Origin: CAXNKG01 sp964202965
GTDB taxonomy: Bacteria; Acidobacteriota; Vicinamibacteria; Vicinamibacterales; UBA2999
Length of the DNA: 40,345 nucleotides
Direction of reading: 5' to 3'
NCBI GenBank assembly: GCA_964202965.1
Contig: CAXNKG010000027.1
Coordinates: 1 to 40,345 of the forward strand
Position numbers and translations under genes: made by a program. Below the pieces are notes generated by a model. That model searched no databases. It worked only from the letters and a program-made list of their open reading frames with translations, and was not told where the DNA came from. Of this stretch, positions 39,474 to 40,345 are shown in pieces (position 1 is the stretch's first letter; each line of letters starts with the position of its first letter).

Positions 39474-40345
39474 TCCTTCTTCGAGCCTGGCGGCTTCCCC
39501 TCGATCATCTTCGGCAGGCCCGATTCAGCGCCCCCCGAGAGCACGCCGGTCTCGATATAGGTCAGCAGCTTCTCCCGCGTGTCCATGATGTCGAGATTGC
39601 GCATCGTCAGCTGACCGATGCGGTCGCGGGGCGTAAACGTCGACTCCCCTTTTTCCATCGTGAGCCGTTCCGGCTTGTACGTCAGGTTGGGGCTGCGCGT
39701 GTCGAGGATGGAATAGTCATTCCCCCGCCGCAGCTCGACCACGACGTCCCCCGTGACCGCGCGAGCAACAAACCGTCGCGACGATTCCCGCAGCATCAGA
39801 GCCTGAGAATCGAACCAGCGTCCCTGATAGAGCAGGCGGCCGAGCTGCCGGCCGCTGTCGCGATACTGCGCGAGGGTGTCCTCGTTATGGATTCCCGTCA
39901 GCAGGCGCTCGTACCCGATAAACAGGAGCGCCATGCCGGGCGCCTCGTAGATCCCGCGGCTCTTCGCTTCGATGATCCGGTTCTCGATCTGATCGCTCAT
40001 GCCGAGCCCGTGGCGGCCGCCGATGCGGTTGGCTTCGAGCATGAGCTGCACGGAATCGTTGAACGCAATGCCGTTGAGCGCGACCGGCTGGCCTTCCTCG
40101 AAGCGGAGGGTCACTTCCTCGGGCTTGACGACCGTGTCCTCGCGCCAGAAACGGACGCCCATGATCGGATGGACGATCCGGATGCCTGTATCAAGCCGCT
40201 CCAGATCCTTGGCTTCGTGCGTCGCCCCGAGGATGTTCGAGTCGGTGGAGTACGCCTTCTCGGCGCTCATCTTGTACGGCAGCCCGGCGCTCCGCATGTA
40301 CTCGGACATCTCGGCCCGGCCGCCCAGCTCGTCGATGAACGACTG
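39470..40345 (-). CDS. argG: Argininosuccinate synthase, partial (5' end outside the window)
   Basis: Joins citrulline and aspartate with ATP in arginine synthesis. The frame is open to the right edge; 291 C-terminal residues are present out of about 445 expected. It matches the E. coli-type long form: STDSNILGATHEAKDLE, IMGVRFWRED, LEANRIGGRHGLGMSDQIEN, YQGRWFDSQALMLR and LTYKPERLTMEKG. The N-terminal ATP-binding part (SGGLDT motif) lies beyond the edge. The C-terminal tail (EGKPPGSKKD) is charged. The gene is convergent with the damaged GGDEF gene, with a four-base overlap of stops. Confidence 0.95.
   Translation of the reverse strand, partial: QSFIDELGGRAEMSEYMRSAGLPYKMSAEKAYSTDSNILGATHEAKDLERLDTGIRIVHPIMGVRFWREDTVVKPEEVTLRFEEGQPVALNGIAFNDSVQLMLEANRIGGRHGLGMSDQIENRIIEAKSRGIYEAPGMALLFIGYERLLTGIHNEDTLAQYRDSGRQLGRLLYQGRWFDSQALMLRESSRRFVARAVTGDVVVELRRGNDYSILDTRSPNLTYKPERLTMEKGESTFTPRDRIGQLTMRNLDIMDTREKLLTYIETGVLSGGAESGLPKMIEGKPPGSKKD

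Noticed and set aside
1..40345. Mobile element, prophage or insertion sequence
   Set aside because: No transposase, integrase, phage structural gene or terminal inverted repeats were found; base composition and gene packing are even throughout.
1..40345. tRNA or rRNA genes
   Set aside because: No T-loop-like GGTTCGAATCC with matching acceptor arm and no rRNA-like segment was seen by eye; a tRNA scan would settle it.

Overview
The window is 40,345 bases of GC-rich chromosomal DNA, densely packed with genes. No tRNA, rRNA, phage, insertion sequence or CRISPR array was recognised. The gene mix suggests an aerobic soil-type Acidobacteriota, probably close to Vicinamibacteria: PQQ dehydrogenase with cytochrome c, the futalosine menaquinone pathway, secreted M16 and S8 peptidases, a long pyruvate:ferredoxin oxidoreductase and a CysO-type sulfur carrier system. 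That placement is inferred from gene content and style, not from a marker gene.

Layout. Bases 1-375 hold no convincing gene. A rightward block (376-8261) encodes a short-chain dehydrogenase, an acyl-CoA synthetase, a DsbA-like thioredoxin and a 1584-residue pyruvate:ferredoxin oxidoreductase. A convergent secreted protein follows (8264-9796), then a cytochrome c / PQQ-dehydrogenase pair (9897-12376). From 12404 to 25333 nearly everything reads leftward: superoxide dismutase, nadA, mqnE, an exported FAH-family protein, mqnD, a small secreted protein, the sulfur cluster (iscS-like desulfurase, a cysO-moeB-rhodanese fusion, a Mec-like JAMM peptidase, cysM), an M16 peptidase and an AlkA-like glycosylase. 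At 26029-30887 a leftward operon of multicopper oxidase, ZIP transporter, cupredoxin and menG diverges from a DtxR-family regulator fused in frame to an outer-membrane-like protein. Next come a HAD phosphatase, divergent queD and queC, nagA, a DUF5615/PIN-like protein, a deoxyhypusine synthase homologue, a sigma-54 activator, a subtilisin-like protease with a 30-bp coding tandem repeat, a gutted GGDEF protein, and the 3' two-thirds of argG, which runs off the right edge.

How the genes work together. The most notable system is the sulfur cluster. CysM, a JAMM peptidase, a ubiquitin-like CysO domain joined head-to-tail to its own E1-like activating enzyme and rhodanese, and a cysteine desulfurase are encoded side by side. 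Together they look like a complete protein-bound-thiocarboxylate route to cysteine. The CysO Gly-Gly end is buried inside the fusion, so it may have to be released by proteolysis, plausibly by the adjacent JAMM enzyme. The second notable system is the copper/zinc-type metal locus with its regulator-porin fusion.

The intergenic DNA also carries small repeat families: heptamer tandem repeats just upstream of queD, alkA and nagA; a GC-rich hairpin ending in CCTACA at three gene ends; and a hairpin repeat embedded in the FAH-family reading frame. Several start codons lie 6-10 bases after a -10-like hexamer, suggesting leaderless transcripts.
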